Shown here: one piece after another, positions 8,546 through 17,602 of the stretch | How the letters are laid out: each line of letters begins with the position of its first letter | How positions within the stretch are numbered: position 1 is the first letter of the stretch | NCBI RefSeq assembly: GCF_008923245.1 | Contig: NZ_WBOS01000012.1 | Coordinates: 58,646 to 122,645, forward strand | Direction of reading: 5' to 3' | Origin: Cytobacillus depressus | GTDB lineage: Bacteria; Bacillota; Bacilli; Bacillales; Cytobacillaceae | DNA: 64,000 nucleotides | Program-made: the position numbers and the translations under genes | Notes under the pieces: model-generated | Seen by the model: the letters and a program-made list of their open reading frames with translations, nothing else | Database searches by the model: none | Told to the model about the DNA's origin: nothing

Positions 8546-9931
8546 TTATTTCGATACATGAGTTGTGAAATCTGCAAGTAATCTAGCACCAAATCCCGTT
8601 GCTGATTTCACATAATAGCCCTCTTCTTCACTTTCCATGACCCCTGCCATATCTACATGCAACCATTTACAAGATTCAGGCACAAAGCGGCGGAGGAATA
8701 ATCCTGCTGTAATGGATCCTGCTTCACCTTTTGAACTTATATTGCAAAAATCAGCATAATCACTCTTTAAATATTTGTCATATTCATCCACTAATGGCAT
8801 CGGCCATACGAAATCGCCATTTTCTTTTCCAACAGTTTTCATTTCGCTAGAAAGCTGCTCATCCCCGAACACACCAGCTAATTTTGTACCAAGAGCATTG
8901 AAGATTGCACCTGTTAGTGTGGCTATATTCACAACGTATTCAGCTCCCCATTCACCTGCACGAATCAGCCCATCGGCTAGGATTAAGCGTCCTTCCGCAT
9001 CCGTGTTCCCAACTTGGACTGTATGCCCATTTTTATAACGAATGATTTCACCAGGAAGAACGGATGTATTATCAGGTGAATTCTCAACCATTGGAATCAA
9101 TGCGACTACATTTACTTTCTCATTTGATGCGGCTAACAGCTTCATCGCTCCAGCAACCGCAGCTGCTCCGCCCATATCCATTCTCATATCACTTAAGTTT
9201 CTACCGCTCTTTAAGCTAATTCCCCCTGTGTCGAACGTAACCCCTTTTCCAACAAGAGCAACAAGTGGCTTTGATTCGTCGCCTCGGTAAACAAGTTCAA
9301 CAAATGCAGGCTTATATTTACTTCCGCGTCCGACTGTTAAAACGCCGTTCATTTCCATTTCTTCAAGCTTTTCTTTATGAAATACATTTACTTGAACATT
9401 CGTATGGGCAAACTCATCTTGTAAAACCACAGGGAATGTTTCAGGATTCAATACATTTGGCACTTCATTCATTAAATCACGGGAAAAATTAGTTGCCTCT
9501 GCACGAATTTTTCCGCTTTCGATGAATGACTCTAAATCTCCCGCACCCTCAATGAGTAATTCAGTTTGAAAAACAGTTTCTTTTGACTTATAAATGACAA
9601 ACTTATATGAGCCTAAGTGCCAGCCTTCCACAAAAGCGGTGACCAATTCTCCAAGTTTCAAGTTTGGCAACGCTTTGCTGAGATGGTCTGCCTCAACAAC
9701 TGCTTTCTCTACTTTTCGACTGCTTAAATCACGGGAAATAGCACCCGCAATCATACGAACTTTTTCATATGACTGCTTCGCTTCTTCTACTTCCTTTACG
9801 GTGGCTACTAGTTCTTCTTCATGAAACAAAGTTGTAAATTCCGCTTTACTATTTTCAACAAATTGCTTAATTTGATGGTTATTTTGAATACGAGAATCAT
9901 TGGAAAATAATATTGTTGCCTGTAATGACAT
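8546..9931 (-). CDS. pepA: Leucyl aminopeptidase, M17 family
   Basis: This 461-residue cytosolic peptidase removes N-terminal residues from peptides using two metal ions. The M17 signature NTDAEGRLILADGL is intact, as are the upstream metal/catalytic segments VGKGVTFDTGGISLK and MRMDMGGAAAV. The length is a little under the usual 480-500, mainly in the variable N-terminal domain. A GGGAGGAAG ribosome site supports the ATG. It is monocistronic and resembles B. subtilis YuiE. Confidence 0.94.
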   Translation of the reverse strand: MSLQATILFSNDSRIQNNHQIKQFVENSKAEFTTLFHEEELVATVKEVEEAKQSYEKVRMIAGAISRDLSSRKVEKAVVEADHLSKALPNLKLGELVTAFVEGWHLGSYKFVIYKSKETVFQTELLIEGAGDLESFIESGKIRAEATNFSRDLMNEVPNVLNPETFPVVLQDEFAHTNVQVNVFHKEKLEEMEMNGVLTVGRGSKYKPAFVELVYRGDESKPLVALVGKGVTFDTGGISLKSGRNLSDMRMDMGGAAAVAGAMKLLAASNEKVNVVALIPMVENSPDNTSVLPGEIIRYKNGHTVQVGNTDAEGRLILADGLIRAGEWGAEYVVNIATLTGAIFNALGTKLAGVFGDEQLSSEMKTVGKENGDFVWPMPLVDEYDKYLKSDYADFCNISSKGEAGSITAGLFLRRFVPESCKWLHVDMAGVMESEEEGYYVKSATGFGARLLADFTTHVSK

Positions 9932-10009
9932 TGATTCTTCCTCCCTTTTCTATATCACATTATTTATTTCGTTATGCGAAAAGTAAAATCCTTTATTAAA
10001 GCAGTTATT

Positions 10010-11311
10010 TTATGAAAAAGATGCTGCTTTCTTCTTTGGCCTTCTCACTTCCTTTAGCTCAGGATGTAAATGATGTATGACGGATGGTCTGGCAAGGTAA
10101 AGAACTACCCCTATTAATAAAGCCGAGGAGAAAAACAAAATCCAATGAGCTGGAAAAATATCATACAAAAATCCATACAACACCATTCCTAATGGCATCA
10201 GTGCCATTGCCATCGTTTCTAGAATGGAAAAAACTCGCCCCTTAAAATCATCATCGATTTTCTTTTGCAGCATGACTTGTATAGGTGTATTCACGATAAT
10301 TAATAAAATACCAAAGCCAAACATAATCAAAATATAATAAGCTAAAACGATGCTATACGGCATTATGATGAGTAAAGGGATGGCCATACCGCCTATCGTC
10401 ATTCCCAGTCCAATAATACCTCTTTTTGACAGAACTAAAGGAAATTCCACTTCTTTTCTGACAGAAAAGAATATGGACATCAACAGCATTCCAAACGCTA
10501 ATGCCCCGCCTGTTATCCCAAAATGGGTAGGAGGCATTTTCAGCTTTTCAATCAAAATAAATGAATAGCCTACTTCGAACGCACCAAATAAGAAATTAAC
10601 AAGGAGCCCAATCCAGATAATTGTCATTAAGATCGGCTGTAATTTCAAATAGCTGATCCCGGCCTTCATACTTTGCCACATCGTTTCTTTTTTCTCATTT
10701 TCTGCATCTGTCTTACGATTGGAAAAGAGCTTAAAATTCATTGTTGATTCAAGAATGACAGCAAAAGATGAAGCAACCATATACATAATTAAGAAAGTTG
10801 GCATGGAGACAGCTCCGTATAGTAATCCACCAACAGCAGGACTGCCAATGGAAGCAAATGAAATCGACATTTGATTTAGTGACATCGCCCTTTGAATTCT
10901 TTCTTTGTCAACAAGTCCGGTAATCGACGAAGTAAAGGTTACCCCTGAAAAAGCAGAAGTAATGGAGAGAATACATGTTGTCGCATAAATTGCTCCAAGT
11001 GATAAACCTGATGAGAGAGTAACAAAAAGCAATCCACCAATAGCCAACGTCGTACTAATTTGCGCCGCAATGACAATCATTTTTCGCGAGTACCTGTCTG
11101 CTGCATACCCTACAAAAGGAGAGATAAGGGTTCGCGGCAAAATATTACATATAAGGTTTGCGGCAAAGCTTGTCGCCGACCCTGTCAATTGCAAAATATA
11201 AAAGCTAATAGCAAAGGAATAAACTTGAGCCCCAAATGAAGAAATCAGTTTACTAATTGTAAATGTCCAAAGATGATAGGTTGCTTTTCTCAGCTTTAAA
11301 GCATCATCCAT
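10010..11311 (-). CDS. MFS transporter (12 TM), enterobactin/macrolide-exporter-like
   Basis: About 12 hydrophobic segments and sequences such as FVGYAADRYSRKMI (motif A between TM2 and TM3) place this in the MFS, in the MefA/YfiS-like branch of exporters. I start it at ATG 11311 (433 residues) because GGGGAT lies at the right distance; the upstream in-frame ATG at 11404 would translate the two operator palindromes and has no ribosome site. The divergent XRE regulator at 11437 and the palindromes between them suggest that the regulator controls this transporter. Substrate is unknown. Confidence 0.87.
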   Translation of the reverse strand: MDDALKLRKATYHLWTFTISKLISSFGAQVYSFAISFYILQLTGSATSFAANLICNILPRTLISPFVGYAADRYSRKMIVIAAQISTTLAIGGLLFVTLSSGLSLGAIYATTCILSITSAFSGVTFTSSITGLVDKERIQRAMSLNQMSISFASIGSPAVGGLLYGAVSMPTFLIMYMVASSFAVILESTMNFKLFSNRKTDAENEKKETMWQSMKAGISYLKLQPILMTIIWIGLLVNFLFGAFEVGYSFILIEKLKMPPTHFGITGGALAFGMLLMSIFFSVRKEVEFPLVLSKRGIIGLGMTIGGMAIPLLIIMPYSIVLAYYILIMFGFGILLIIVNTPIQVMLQKKIDDDFKGRVFSILETMAMALMPLGMVLYGFLYDIFPAHWILFFSSALLIGVVLYLARPSVIHHLHPELKEVRRPKKKAASFS

Positions 11312-11331
11312 AACTATCCCCATTTCAAAAA

Positions 11332-11348
11332 GTTTAATTTTATTAAAC
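11332..11348. promoter_or_regulatory. Perfect 17-bp palindromic operator, proximal to MFS gene
   Basis: GTTTAATTTTATTAAAC has perfect 7-bp arms around a 3-bp centre. Its twin is at 11386-11402, 54 bp away centre to centre, about five helical turns. It probably binds the adjacent XRE regulator. Confidence 0.7.
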
Positions 11349-11385
11349 ATATCGTACCACACCACCTCTTCCCTTTCAAGAAAAA

Positions 11386-11402
11386 GTTTAATATAATTAA
11401 AC
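11386..11402. promoter_or_regulatory. Perfect 17-bp palindromic operator, proximal to XRE gene
   Basis: GTTTAATATAATTAAAC has the same arms as the site at 11332-11348 and a different centre (ATA instead of TTT). The conservation of both arms supports a dimeric repressor site. Confidence 0.7.
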
Positions 11403-11436
11403 ATAATGATTTAACTTAGGAGTGTGCCTATTTATT

Positions 11437-12687
11437 ATGTTAGGAGAACGAATCCGAAAAATAAGAAAACAAAAAAAAATGACCCTTGAAGAACTTGCCG
11501 GGGACGCTTTAACGAAAGGAATGCTCAGTCTTATTGAAAATAATAAGGCGAATCCTTCGATGGAAAGCTTGCATTATATTGCTGAACGTCTTGGTGTCGA
11601 GGTATCTGATTTATTAGAGGAAATAAGTACACAGGAGTTAAGGAAAACCCTTGATATAGCAGAAGAATTATACAATGCAAAAAAATTAAGTGAGACAGAG
11701 ACTGCATTCAAAGATACAGATAAAGATAAAGAAATTATCAGTCTCATAAAGCCTTACATCTCAAGCCTTACTCAAGGCTACGAATCAGCACGGTTATTAG
11801 ACATTTACAGCCGTAGTCTTTATAACGAAAAAGTAGCTGGGTGGCAGAAGTTTTCCGAACAAGCAGCAGACATTTATGACCAAATGAACCTTACTTCCCA
11901 GCGTGCAGCGATTGGGATTTTACGCGCACACGAGAAATTCATCGATCACCACTATGACCAATCTTTAGAAATATTTTTAAATGAACGTGCCAAAATCGAG
12001 GACAATCATGCCTATATTGACCCAAAGACCAGGCTTGATCTTGATTATCAAGAAGCCGTTTTATATTTTGCTGTCGGCCAAACAGAAGCTGCAACCCACG
12101 CCATGGAAAGAGCCATCGCCTATTCAAAAAAACATCGGATTTTCTATCGCATTGACGATTTATATAGACTTGCAGCTGGATATGCTATGATTACAAAAGA
12201 TACAGATAAAAAATTATACTACTCCAATAAACTTAGGCAATATGGCGAGTTTGCAGACGATCAATATTCTATACTCTTTTATCACTTAATGATGATTGAA
12301 ACGCTAACGTCTAATCATGAATATGCAAAAGCCATTCAAAAGATTAATCAATGTTTAGCAGATTCGAACATATTCGAGATACTTAAATTTTATTTTTATA
12401 TTGAGAAAGGCAAAGCCCTATACGGCCAAGATCGCTATGAGGAAGCCCTTCATTGTTTTGAAAAAATAGGGATACCAAAGTTTACACATCATCCGATTGA
12501 TTTATCTCTATTTTATGTAGTGGATTCCTACAAAGCACTTTGCCATCTTAATTTAAAAAATTGGGACGAGGCGCTTCAATTTGCGAAACTTGCGGTAGAT
12601 CATTTCGAGCCGATGCCGGGGAATTCTCTTAAAGAGTTTGCGAAGGAAACGTATAATCAAATAAGAAAAGTGGCCAAGGAAGAATGA
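11437..12687 (+). CDS. XRE-family regulator with TPR-like sensor domain
   Basis: Residues about 1-65 form a Cro/C1-type helix-turn-helix (LGERIRKIRKQKKMTLEEL, then KGMLSLIENNKANPSMESL). The remaining 350 residues are a string of helix pairs such as YDQSLEIFLNERAKI and RYEEALHCFEKIG, typical of TPR repeats. This layout resembles RNPP regulators (PlcR, NprR), which bind secreted peptides, but no small signal-peptide gene is seen beside it. ATG 11437 gives MLGERIRK, the usual family start; its AGGAG is 14 bases away, and GTG 11422 overlaps that AGGAG. It is divergent from the MFS gene. Confidence 0.85.
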   Translation: MLGERIRKIRKQKKMTLEELAGDALTKGMLSLIENNKANPSMESLHYIAERLGVEVSDLLEEISTQELRKTLDIAEELYNAKKLSETETAFKDTDKDKEIISLIKPYISSLTQGYESARLLDIYSRSLYNEKVAGWQKFSEQAADIYDQMNLTSQRAAIGILRAHEKFIDHHYDQSLEIFLNERAKIEDNHAYIDPKTRLDLDYQEAVLYFAVGQTEAATHAMERAIAYSKKHRIFYRIDDLYRLAAGYAMITKDTDKKLYYSNKLRQYGEFADDQYSILFYHLMMIETLTSNHEYAKAIQKINQCLADSNIFEILKFYFYIEKGKALYGQDRYEEALHCFEKIGIPKFTHHPIDLSLFYVVDSYKALCHLNLKNWDEALQFAKLAVDHFEPMPGNSLKEFAKETYNQIRKVAKEE

Positions 12688-12703
12688 GTTCCTTGGCTTT
12701 TAT
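12673..12703 (+). terminator. Terminator overlapping end of XRE-TPR gene
   Basis: GCCAAGGAA (within the last codons) pairs with TTCCTTGGC and is followed by TTTTA. The stop codon lies in the loop. Confidence 0.75.
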
Positions 12704-12825
12704 CTATAACATTTCCCTTTAAATCAGGTAATTCCAACAATAATAAAAAGAATTCAATCGCCATTTAAGACTTTTTACTCCCTAACGAAGTCTAACGTTT
12801 AGTAATAAATAAAGGGGGGTTCTCC

Positions 12826-13344
12826 TTGGATATTAGTAAACTATTAAAAAAAGCAAAAAAAGGAGATGATCACGCATTTTATGAACTTATGCAGCTTCAC
12901 AAAACGCGCTTATTAAAGATTGCCTTCTCTTATTTGCGAAATGAAGAGGAAGCACTGGAGGCTTTACAGGAAGTAACATTCAGAGCGTATCGCTCCATTA
13001 ATAAAGTAAAGGAAGCTGAATATTTTTCAACATGGCTCATTCGAATTATGCTGAATTACTGCCATGATCAAAGCCGGAAGAATAAGAGAATAGCAGATCC
13101 CTCTCTATTGGATAACTTAGCGGAATCAATGGATCACAATCAAACATTAGAAATCCAAGAAGCTTTGCTGAAAATAGACGCTCGCTGCAGAGAAGTCATT
13201 ATCCTCAAGTATTATCACGATCTTCGGATTAAGGATATTGCTGAAATACTAGAAAGTCCAGAAAGCACGATAAAAACATGGTTATATAAAGGACTGAAAG
13301 CACTGAGAAATCAGATGGAGGATAGGAGTGGATTGAATGTTTGA
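12826..13344 (+). CDS. ECF-type RNA polymerase sigma factor
   Basis: This is a 172-residue extracytoplasmic-function sigma factor. Region 2 (about 20-85) includes RNEEEALEALQEVTFRAYRSI and FSTWLIRIMLNYCHDQSR; region 4 (about 115-165) includes EVIILKYYHDLRIKDIAEIL and STIKTWLYKGLKALR. The TTG start is backed by AAAGGGGGG six bases upstream. It overlaps the next gene by 8 bp, so the pair is translationally coupled, and the downstream membrane protein is the likely anti-sigma factor. Its target promoters are unknown. Confidence 0.9.
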   Translation: MDISKLLKKAKKGDDHAFYELMQLHKTRLLKIAFSYLRNEEEALEALQEVTFRAYRSINKVKEAEYFSTWLIRIMLNYCHDQSRKNKRIADPSLLDNLAESMDHNQTLEIQEALLKIDARCREVIILKYYHDLRIKDIAEILESPESTIKTWLYKGLKALRNQMEDRSGLNV

Positions 13345-14641
13345 AAAGGAAGAAAAGGAACTTGAAAAATCGAAAGATTTGTACAATGAATATGCCTTTT
13401 CTGATGATCAGGCTAATTCAGCCATCTTGAAAGGCATTCATCGCGGAAAAGAACTAAAGCTAAAAAAGAGGAAATTACGCCCGTTAAAAATACTATTAAC
13501 AGCAAGCATTATCATTATATCCTTTTTCACAACAGTAAATGTTTCTGAAACAATGGCTACTTATATGAAAAACATTCCGGGAATGGACAAGATTATAGAA
13601 TTAGTCCGCTATGACAAAGGGTTGCTGGCGGCAGCAGAAAATGATTATATTCAAAAAGTGAATGCTTCTGTCGAACACGCCGGTATACAACTAACAATAG
13701 ATTCTGTAATCTATGATGAAAAAAGTTTAACTTTGTTTTATAACTTTCATGCTGAAAATGAAGATCTTCATGTCATAGGTGATTTTAAACTCTTAAATAA
13801 TAAAGGCGAAGAACTTTCTACTCAAAAACACGGAACAGTTTGGTCAATAGAAAATTCGCTATTAGAATTACGATTCACACTTAATGGACAAAAACAGCTT
13901 CCGAAGGATCTTATTGTTTCAGCCCAATTTAGTATTGATGGGCAAAACTACAAAGATGTTTGGGAAATTCCGTTGCATTTAGATGAAAGCAAGTTTGTAG
14001 AAAAGAAAGTGTTTAAACTGAATGAAACAGTAGTCATTGAAGGACAGGAGATGACTATTAAAAATATAGTCATATATCCTTCACAAACAGATGTGCATGT
14101 TTCATTTAATCCACAAAACAGTAAGCAAATTTTCGGTTTTAATGATCTTCGGTTAGTAGACGAAACGGGGGAGGTTTGGGATTTAAGAGTGAAAGGTAAT
14201 GATTCTATTAATGAAGACGAATTCATCATACATTTGGAAAGTAACTACTTCTCCAATCCGAAAAAATTAAATTTGCAATTCAGTTCTCTTCGGGCCCTTG
14301 ATAAGGATGAACGATGGCTCGAAATCGATCCAGTAAACAAAAAAATTCTCAAAGCACCTAAAGACGGGAGATTTAAAGAAGTCGAAATATGGGAAGATGA
14401 AATTCGAATCAAATTAGAAACCAAATCTAACTCCAATGTCGATTTAATATTCACACATGCTATAGATCAGAACGGTAATATTATAGGTGAAAATGAAGGA
14501 GTAGGTATAGCACCTGATAAAGATTCTATTATATATCAAATCCCATATCCTTCTGAAAAAGCTCCACCTGGACCGATTAAATTAGAGTTGCTTGACTATC
14601 CGGCAACGATTGAAAAAGAAGTGAACATAAAAATAAAATAA
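13337..14641 (+). CDS. DUF4179/DUF5643 membrane protein, putative anti-sigma factor
   Basis: The 434 residues have a basic cytoplasmic N-terminus (about 1-50, RGKELKLKKRKLRP), one membrane helix (about 50-70, ILLTASIIIISFFTTVNV), then a large extracellular beta-rich part starting with the DUF4179-type segment SETMATYMKNIPGMDKIIEL. Proteins of this layout are regularly coded behind ECF sigma genes in Bacilli and are thought to hold the sigma factor at the membrane. The 8-bp overlap with the sigma gene supports the pairing. Two decayed copies of its 3' end lie at about 19120 and 20700. Confidence 0.85.
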   Translation: MFEKEEKELEKSKDLYNEYAFSDDQANSAILKGIHRGKELKLKKRKLRPLKILLTASIIIISFFTTVNVSETMATYMKNIPGMDKIIELVRYDKGLLAAAENDYIQKVNASVEHAGIQLTIDSVIYDEKSLTLFYNFHAENEDLHVIGDFKLLNNKGEELSTQKHGTVWSIENSLLELRFTLNGQKQLPKDLIVSAQFSIDGQNYKDVWEIPLHLDESKFVEKKVFKLNETVVIEGQEMTIKNIVIYPSQTDVHVSFNPQNSKQIFGFNDLRLVDETGEVWDLRVKGNDSINEDEFIIHLESNYFSNPKKLNLQFSSLRALDKDERWLEIDPVNKKILKAPKDGRFKEVEIWEDEIRIKLETKSNSNVDLIFTHAIDQNGNIIGENEGVGIAPDKDSIIYQIPYPSEKAPPGPIKLELLDYPATIEKEVNIKIK

Positions 14642-14655
14642 TTATTAATAATAAT

Positions 14656-14703
14656 CATGGCTATCCAGCAAGTCTGTTTTTCCTGACTTACTGGATAGCT
14701 TCA
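14656..14703 (+). terminator. Stem-loop after the sigma/DUF4179 pair
   Basis: GGCTATCCAG with AAGTC pairs with GACTTA and CTGGATAGC around a T-rich loop. The following T-run is weak, so it is only a probable terminator. Confidence 0.5.
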
Positions 14704-14821
14704 TTCAACAAACCTTCTTAAAAACAGTCCAAAAAAGGAGTAGAAGGACATTTCAGCTTATTTATTCTTTCTTCTATCAACTTAATTTTAAAATACGTTC
14801 CCGCAGCTCTTGATGGAACAT

Positions 14822-14876
14822 AAAAAAAAGCCTACCATCGACACGTTAAAACATTAACGTACCTAAAGTAAGCTCT
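14822..14876 (-). terminator. Terminator after LCP gene
   Basis: On the minus strand a long imperfect hairpin (AGCTTACTTTAGGTACGT pairing with ACGTGTCGATGGTAGGCT) runs into eight Ts just after the LCP stop. Confidence 0.65.
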
Positions 14877-14888
14877 AATCTTCAAGTT

Positions 14889-15848
14889 TTATTTTTCCAA
14901 CGCTAGGTTGCTTTCATTCTCATCATGTGCTAAAAAATCAGCTAAAGCTTGTTTGTTTTTATCAAAATCAATGGACAAGACCTGCCCCACATTTAAACGT
15001 TCATTCTTATAAGAATCATTAATTGGAATTCTTATTGTCTCCACCTGTTTGGACTTTCCCGCAATCACACCTTTTCCAATGGCGAGAATGGTTCTCGTAT
15101 CAACATTCGTATCTATGTATGGGTCTGCCACTCCGAGTATTTTAGGGAGATTCACTAAACTATGGATCGTAACGGCTTGCTCCTTAATTTTCGACATTAC
15201 TTCTTGCTGACGTTCGACCCGTCCAAAATCACTTAGGCGATCGTGACGAAAACGGACATATCCAAGCAACTCATTTCCATGTAAAACTTGTTTCCCAGGA
15301 TGCAATGTCATTTCAATTCCATACGACATTTCATATGGAATATCAACCTCTATCCCATTAGGAGCTACAATATCTACTATTTTCGAAAACCCGTTAAAGT
15401 CCACAACTGCGTAGTAATTAATATCAACATCAAAATTTTGCTTAATCGTTTTTCTGACTAATTCTGGCCCTCCGATAGCAAAGGCGGCATTTATTCTATG
15501 CTTTCCGTGATCCGGGATATCCACATACGTATCTCTCATAATTGAAGCAATTTTCAAGCGATGAGATTCTTGATTATAATGTGCAATCATTAACGTATCA
15601 GATTGCCCATTCTCTTCTCCTCTTGTGTCACTTCCAATTAGGAGAATATTAATTTCCCCGAATTCCGGCTCCGAACCTTCGAACGATTCAAACGTTGTAC
15701 CATCATCTTTGTACACCCCGTCACTCGCCATAGAGAGACCTTTATTATATTGATACATACTATAAGCAGCCGCAGTTATTATTAATAAAGTCACTACTAA
15801 AAAGAGGTTTCTAATCCACTTACCTTTAGTCTTTCTATTTTTCTTCAT
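14889..15848 (-). CDS. LytR-CpsA-Psr (LCP) family cell-wall polymer ligase
   Basis: The 319-residue protein has a short basic cytoplasmic tail (MKKNRKTKGK), one membrane helix (about 13-33) and an extracellular LCP domain (about 70-220). Motifs include NILLIGSDTR, SDTLMIAHYN, SIMRDTYVDIP with the conserved Arg, HRINAAFAIGG and FRHDRLSDFGRVERQQ. LCP enzymes move teichoic acid or other polymers from lipid carriers to peptidoglycan outside the cell. ATG 15848 is chosen because GGTGA lies 8 bases before it and the basic tail follows; ATG 15863 is less well supported. Confidence 0.92.
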   Translation of the reverse strand: MKKNRKTKGKWIRNLFLVVTLLIITAAAYSMYQYNKGLSMASDGVYKDDGTTFESFEGSEPEFGEINILLIGSDTRGEENGQSDTLMIAHYNQESHRLKIASIMRDTYVDIPDHGKHRINAAFAIGGPELVRKTIKQNFDVDINYYAVVDFNGFSKIVDIVAPNGIEVDIPYEMSYGIEMTLHPGKQVLHGNELLGYVRFRHDRLSDFGRVERQQEVMSKIKEQAVTIHSLVNLPKILGVADPYIDTNVDTRTILAIGKGVIAGKSKQVETIRIPINDSYKNERLNVGQVLSIDFDKNKQALADFLAHDENESNLALEK

Positions 15849-15914
15849 ATATAACATCACCAATCATTTAAATAATAGCTGTAATATTGTTGCATATTTA
15901 TAGTGTTATAGCCT

Positions 15915-16568
15915 TTATGTTAGATCTGGTTCTTTTTTTGCAAGTAAGCTTAAAACAATCTGTACTGCAATCGCATCATCTAAATAGCCTATTGGAAAGA
16001 TATAATCCGGAATGACATCGACCGGTAAAATAAAATATATGAGTGCGCTTCCAATTAAACCAAGTTCAACTGGGGTACCATTCTTTAAGCGGAACCTTTC
16101 ATACATATCCTTCAAATGATTGATAAATGGACCGATGCTGCCAACCTTTTGAAGCTTTACCTCGAAGTCATTAAGAATTGTTTTTTCTCCCTCTGTTGTC
16201 TGTGTGTATTGTTCATAGTTAGCTAACTGCTGCTCAACGCTTTCTATAGTAAACTGTTGATCATATAAATTAGCGGATTTGAGGAAATTTTTAATGCTGT
16301 TCACTGAGGCATGAATATCTGAAAGCTGTCCATCTTCCTTCTGTTCAATTGGGTATCCAGCAGCTACAAATAAATCAACGATGGGAACACCGAGAGTGTC
16401 TGCAAACTTTTGTAAGTGTTCGGGAGTCGCTTTTCGTTTTCCATTTATGATTCTTGAAATTGTAGCTGTATTGATTGCGGTGAGTTCACTAAGCTTCCGC
16501 ATTGACAATGATCGTTCCTGCAATAGGTCCTTTAATATTAAACCTAGATTATTTATTTTTTGTGACAC
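15915..16568 (-). CDS. XRE helix-turn-helix protein fused to DUF1232 (YkvA-like)
   Basis: Residues about 1-65 are a Cro/C1-type helix-turn-helix (SMRKLSELTAINTATISRIINGKRKATPEHL). Residues about 150-217 match the small membrane-associated DUF1232/YkvA domain (ALIYFILPVDVIPDYIFPIGYLDD, split at the VDVIPD core). The middle is a helical linker. The pairing puts a DNA-binding domain on a domain thought to sit at membranes, so it may be a membrane-linked regulator; this is inference. GTG start, with AAAGGAG upstream. Two inverted repeats in the upstream region could be its own operators. Confidence 0.82.
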   Translation of the reverse strand: MSQKINNLGLILKDLLQERSLSMRKLSELTAINTATISRIINGKRKATPEHLQKFADTLGVPIVDLFVAAGYPIEQKEDGQLSDIHASVNSIKNFLKSANLYDQQFTIESVEQQLANYEQYTQTTEGEKTILNDFEVKLQKVGSIGPFINHLKDMYERFRLKNGTPVELGLIGSALIYFILPVDVIPDYIFPIGYLDDAIAVQIVLSLLAKKEPDLT

Positions 16569-16659
16569 TATTCGACTCTCCTTTCTTAATGGATTTTTTA
16601 ATTGTAGAGTGAGACATGAACACCCAAAAACTCTTCACCCGCAATATAGTAAGTTATGA

Positions 16660-16682
16660 TTGACTGATTTTACTAAAGTCAA
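16660..16682. promoter_or_regulatory. Inverted repeat upstream of XRE-DUF1232 gene
   Basis: TTGACT and AGTCAA face each other across 11 bp. The half-site TTGAC is shared with the palindrome at 16706-16724, suggesting a pair of regulator sites. Confidence 0.4.
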
Positions 16683-16705
16683 TGTTATTATGAAATATAA
16701 ACCAA

Positions 16706-16724
16706 CGTTGACTTTATGTCAACG
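16706..16724. promoter_or_regulatory. Perfect palindrome CGTTGAC-N5-GTCAACG
   Basis: The 7-bp arms are perfect around TTTAT. It lies between the XRE-DUF1232 start and the end of ytaF, and may be the autoregulatory operator. Confidence 0.45.
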
Positions 16725-16788
16725 CGTATTATTCAAATATGGGGATTGAGGATTGTTCATTGTTCCACTCTACGAATCGATTTGCTGA

Positions 16789-17421
16789 CTAGAAAAATGC
16801 CGTAAACGCAATCACTAAAATGAGTATTCCACTGATAACCGTTCCAAATTGACCAACAGTAAATGAACCAATACGAACATTAGCTAATTTAGATCCTAAT
16901 TTCACACCTGCCCATACTGTAATGAAGCTACCGAATGCAGCTGTTAAAGAAATTGCCAGCGGGGAAAGGCCAAGTAAACCGGCACCTAGACCATTCGTAA
17001 GAGCATTTGCAGATAAGGCAACACCAAGTATAATCGCTTCCCCCCAACCAATTTCACCGGAATTATCTGTATCAGCTATCTCAGGATTCTCAAGAATCCC
17101 TTTTATACTATTAGACTGTTTACTATCCTCCCTACCCTCCTCTAAAATCCCTTTTTTACGCGGGACCGCCAATAAAATGATACGAATCCCAATAATAAAA
17201 AGCAGGAATGCACCAAAAATCACGGGAAGAATCCCAGGAAGTACGTTTGAAAGCCAAAGACCAAACGTGATCCCCGCCATACTCATTAGAAAACAAATGA
17301 CCGCAATTAAAATATTGGATCCTATCCGAATTTGTATCTTTCGAATTCCGTATGATATTCCTACGCCCAAATTATCAATACTTGATGAAACAGCAAAAGC
17401 TAAGATGATTAGCCAACTCAA
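16789..17421 (-). CDS. ytaF: YtaF/MntP-family membrane protein with EF-hand-like loop
   Basis: The 210 residues have six hydrophobic segments in two similar halves, starting with FAVSSSIDNLGVGISYGIRK and, in the second half, ALSANALTNGLGAGLLG. This duplicated pattern is that of the MntP/YtaF family; YtaF is a sporulation-associated member. The loop between halves contains DTDNSGEIGWGE, a match to the calcium-binding EF-hand D-x-D-x-S-G-x-I-x-x-x-E. I prefer TTG at 17421, which is 8 bases from AAAGGAG; GTG 17430 overlaps that site. Ion specificity is unproven; mntH lies next door in the opposite direction. Confidence 0.82.
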   Translation of the reverse strand: MSWLIILAFAVSSSIDNLGVGISYGIRKIQIRIGSNILIAVICFLMSMAGITFGLWLSNVLPGILPVIFGAFLLFIIGIRIILLAVPRKKGILEEGREDSKQSNSIKGILENPEIADTDNSGEIGWGEAIILGVALSANALTNGLGAGLLGLSPLAISLTAAFGSFITVWAGVKLGSKLANVRIGSFTVGQFGTVISGILILVIAFTAFF

Positions 17422-17602
17422 AGTAAACACTCCTTTATTTTTTTACCACTGTATTGCTTTTATTGACAAAAAGTGCATGTCTACCTAAATAACGTTGATA
17501 ATTTGGCAACAAAAAAAGGTTCAGATCGCCCTCATCCAATTCATATAAAAAGATCAATAAAAGAAAATAAATTGTCGAATGTTGGTTCTAAATCAAAAAG
17601 TT

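Noticed and set aside
11312..11404. Upstream start of the MFS gene at 11404
   Set aside because: It would translate the two operator palindromes (giving the similar peptides FNYIKLF and FNKIKLF) and lacks a ribosome site.
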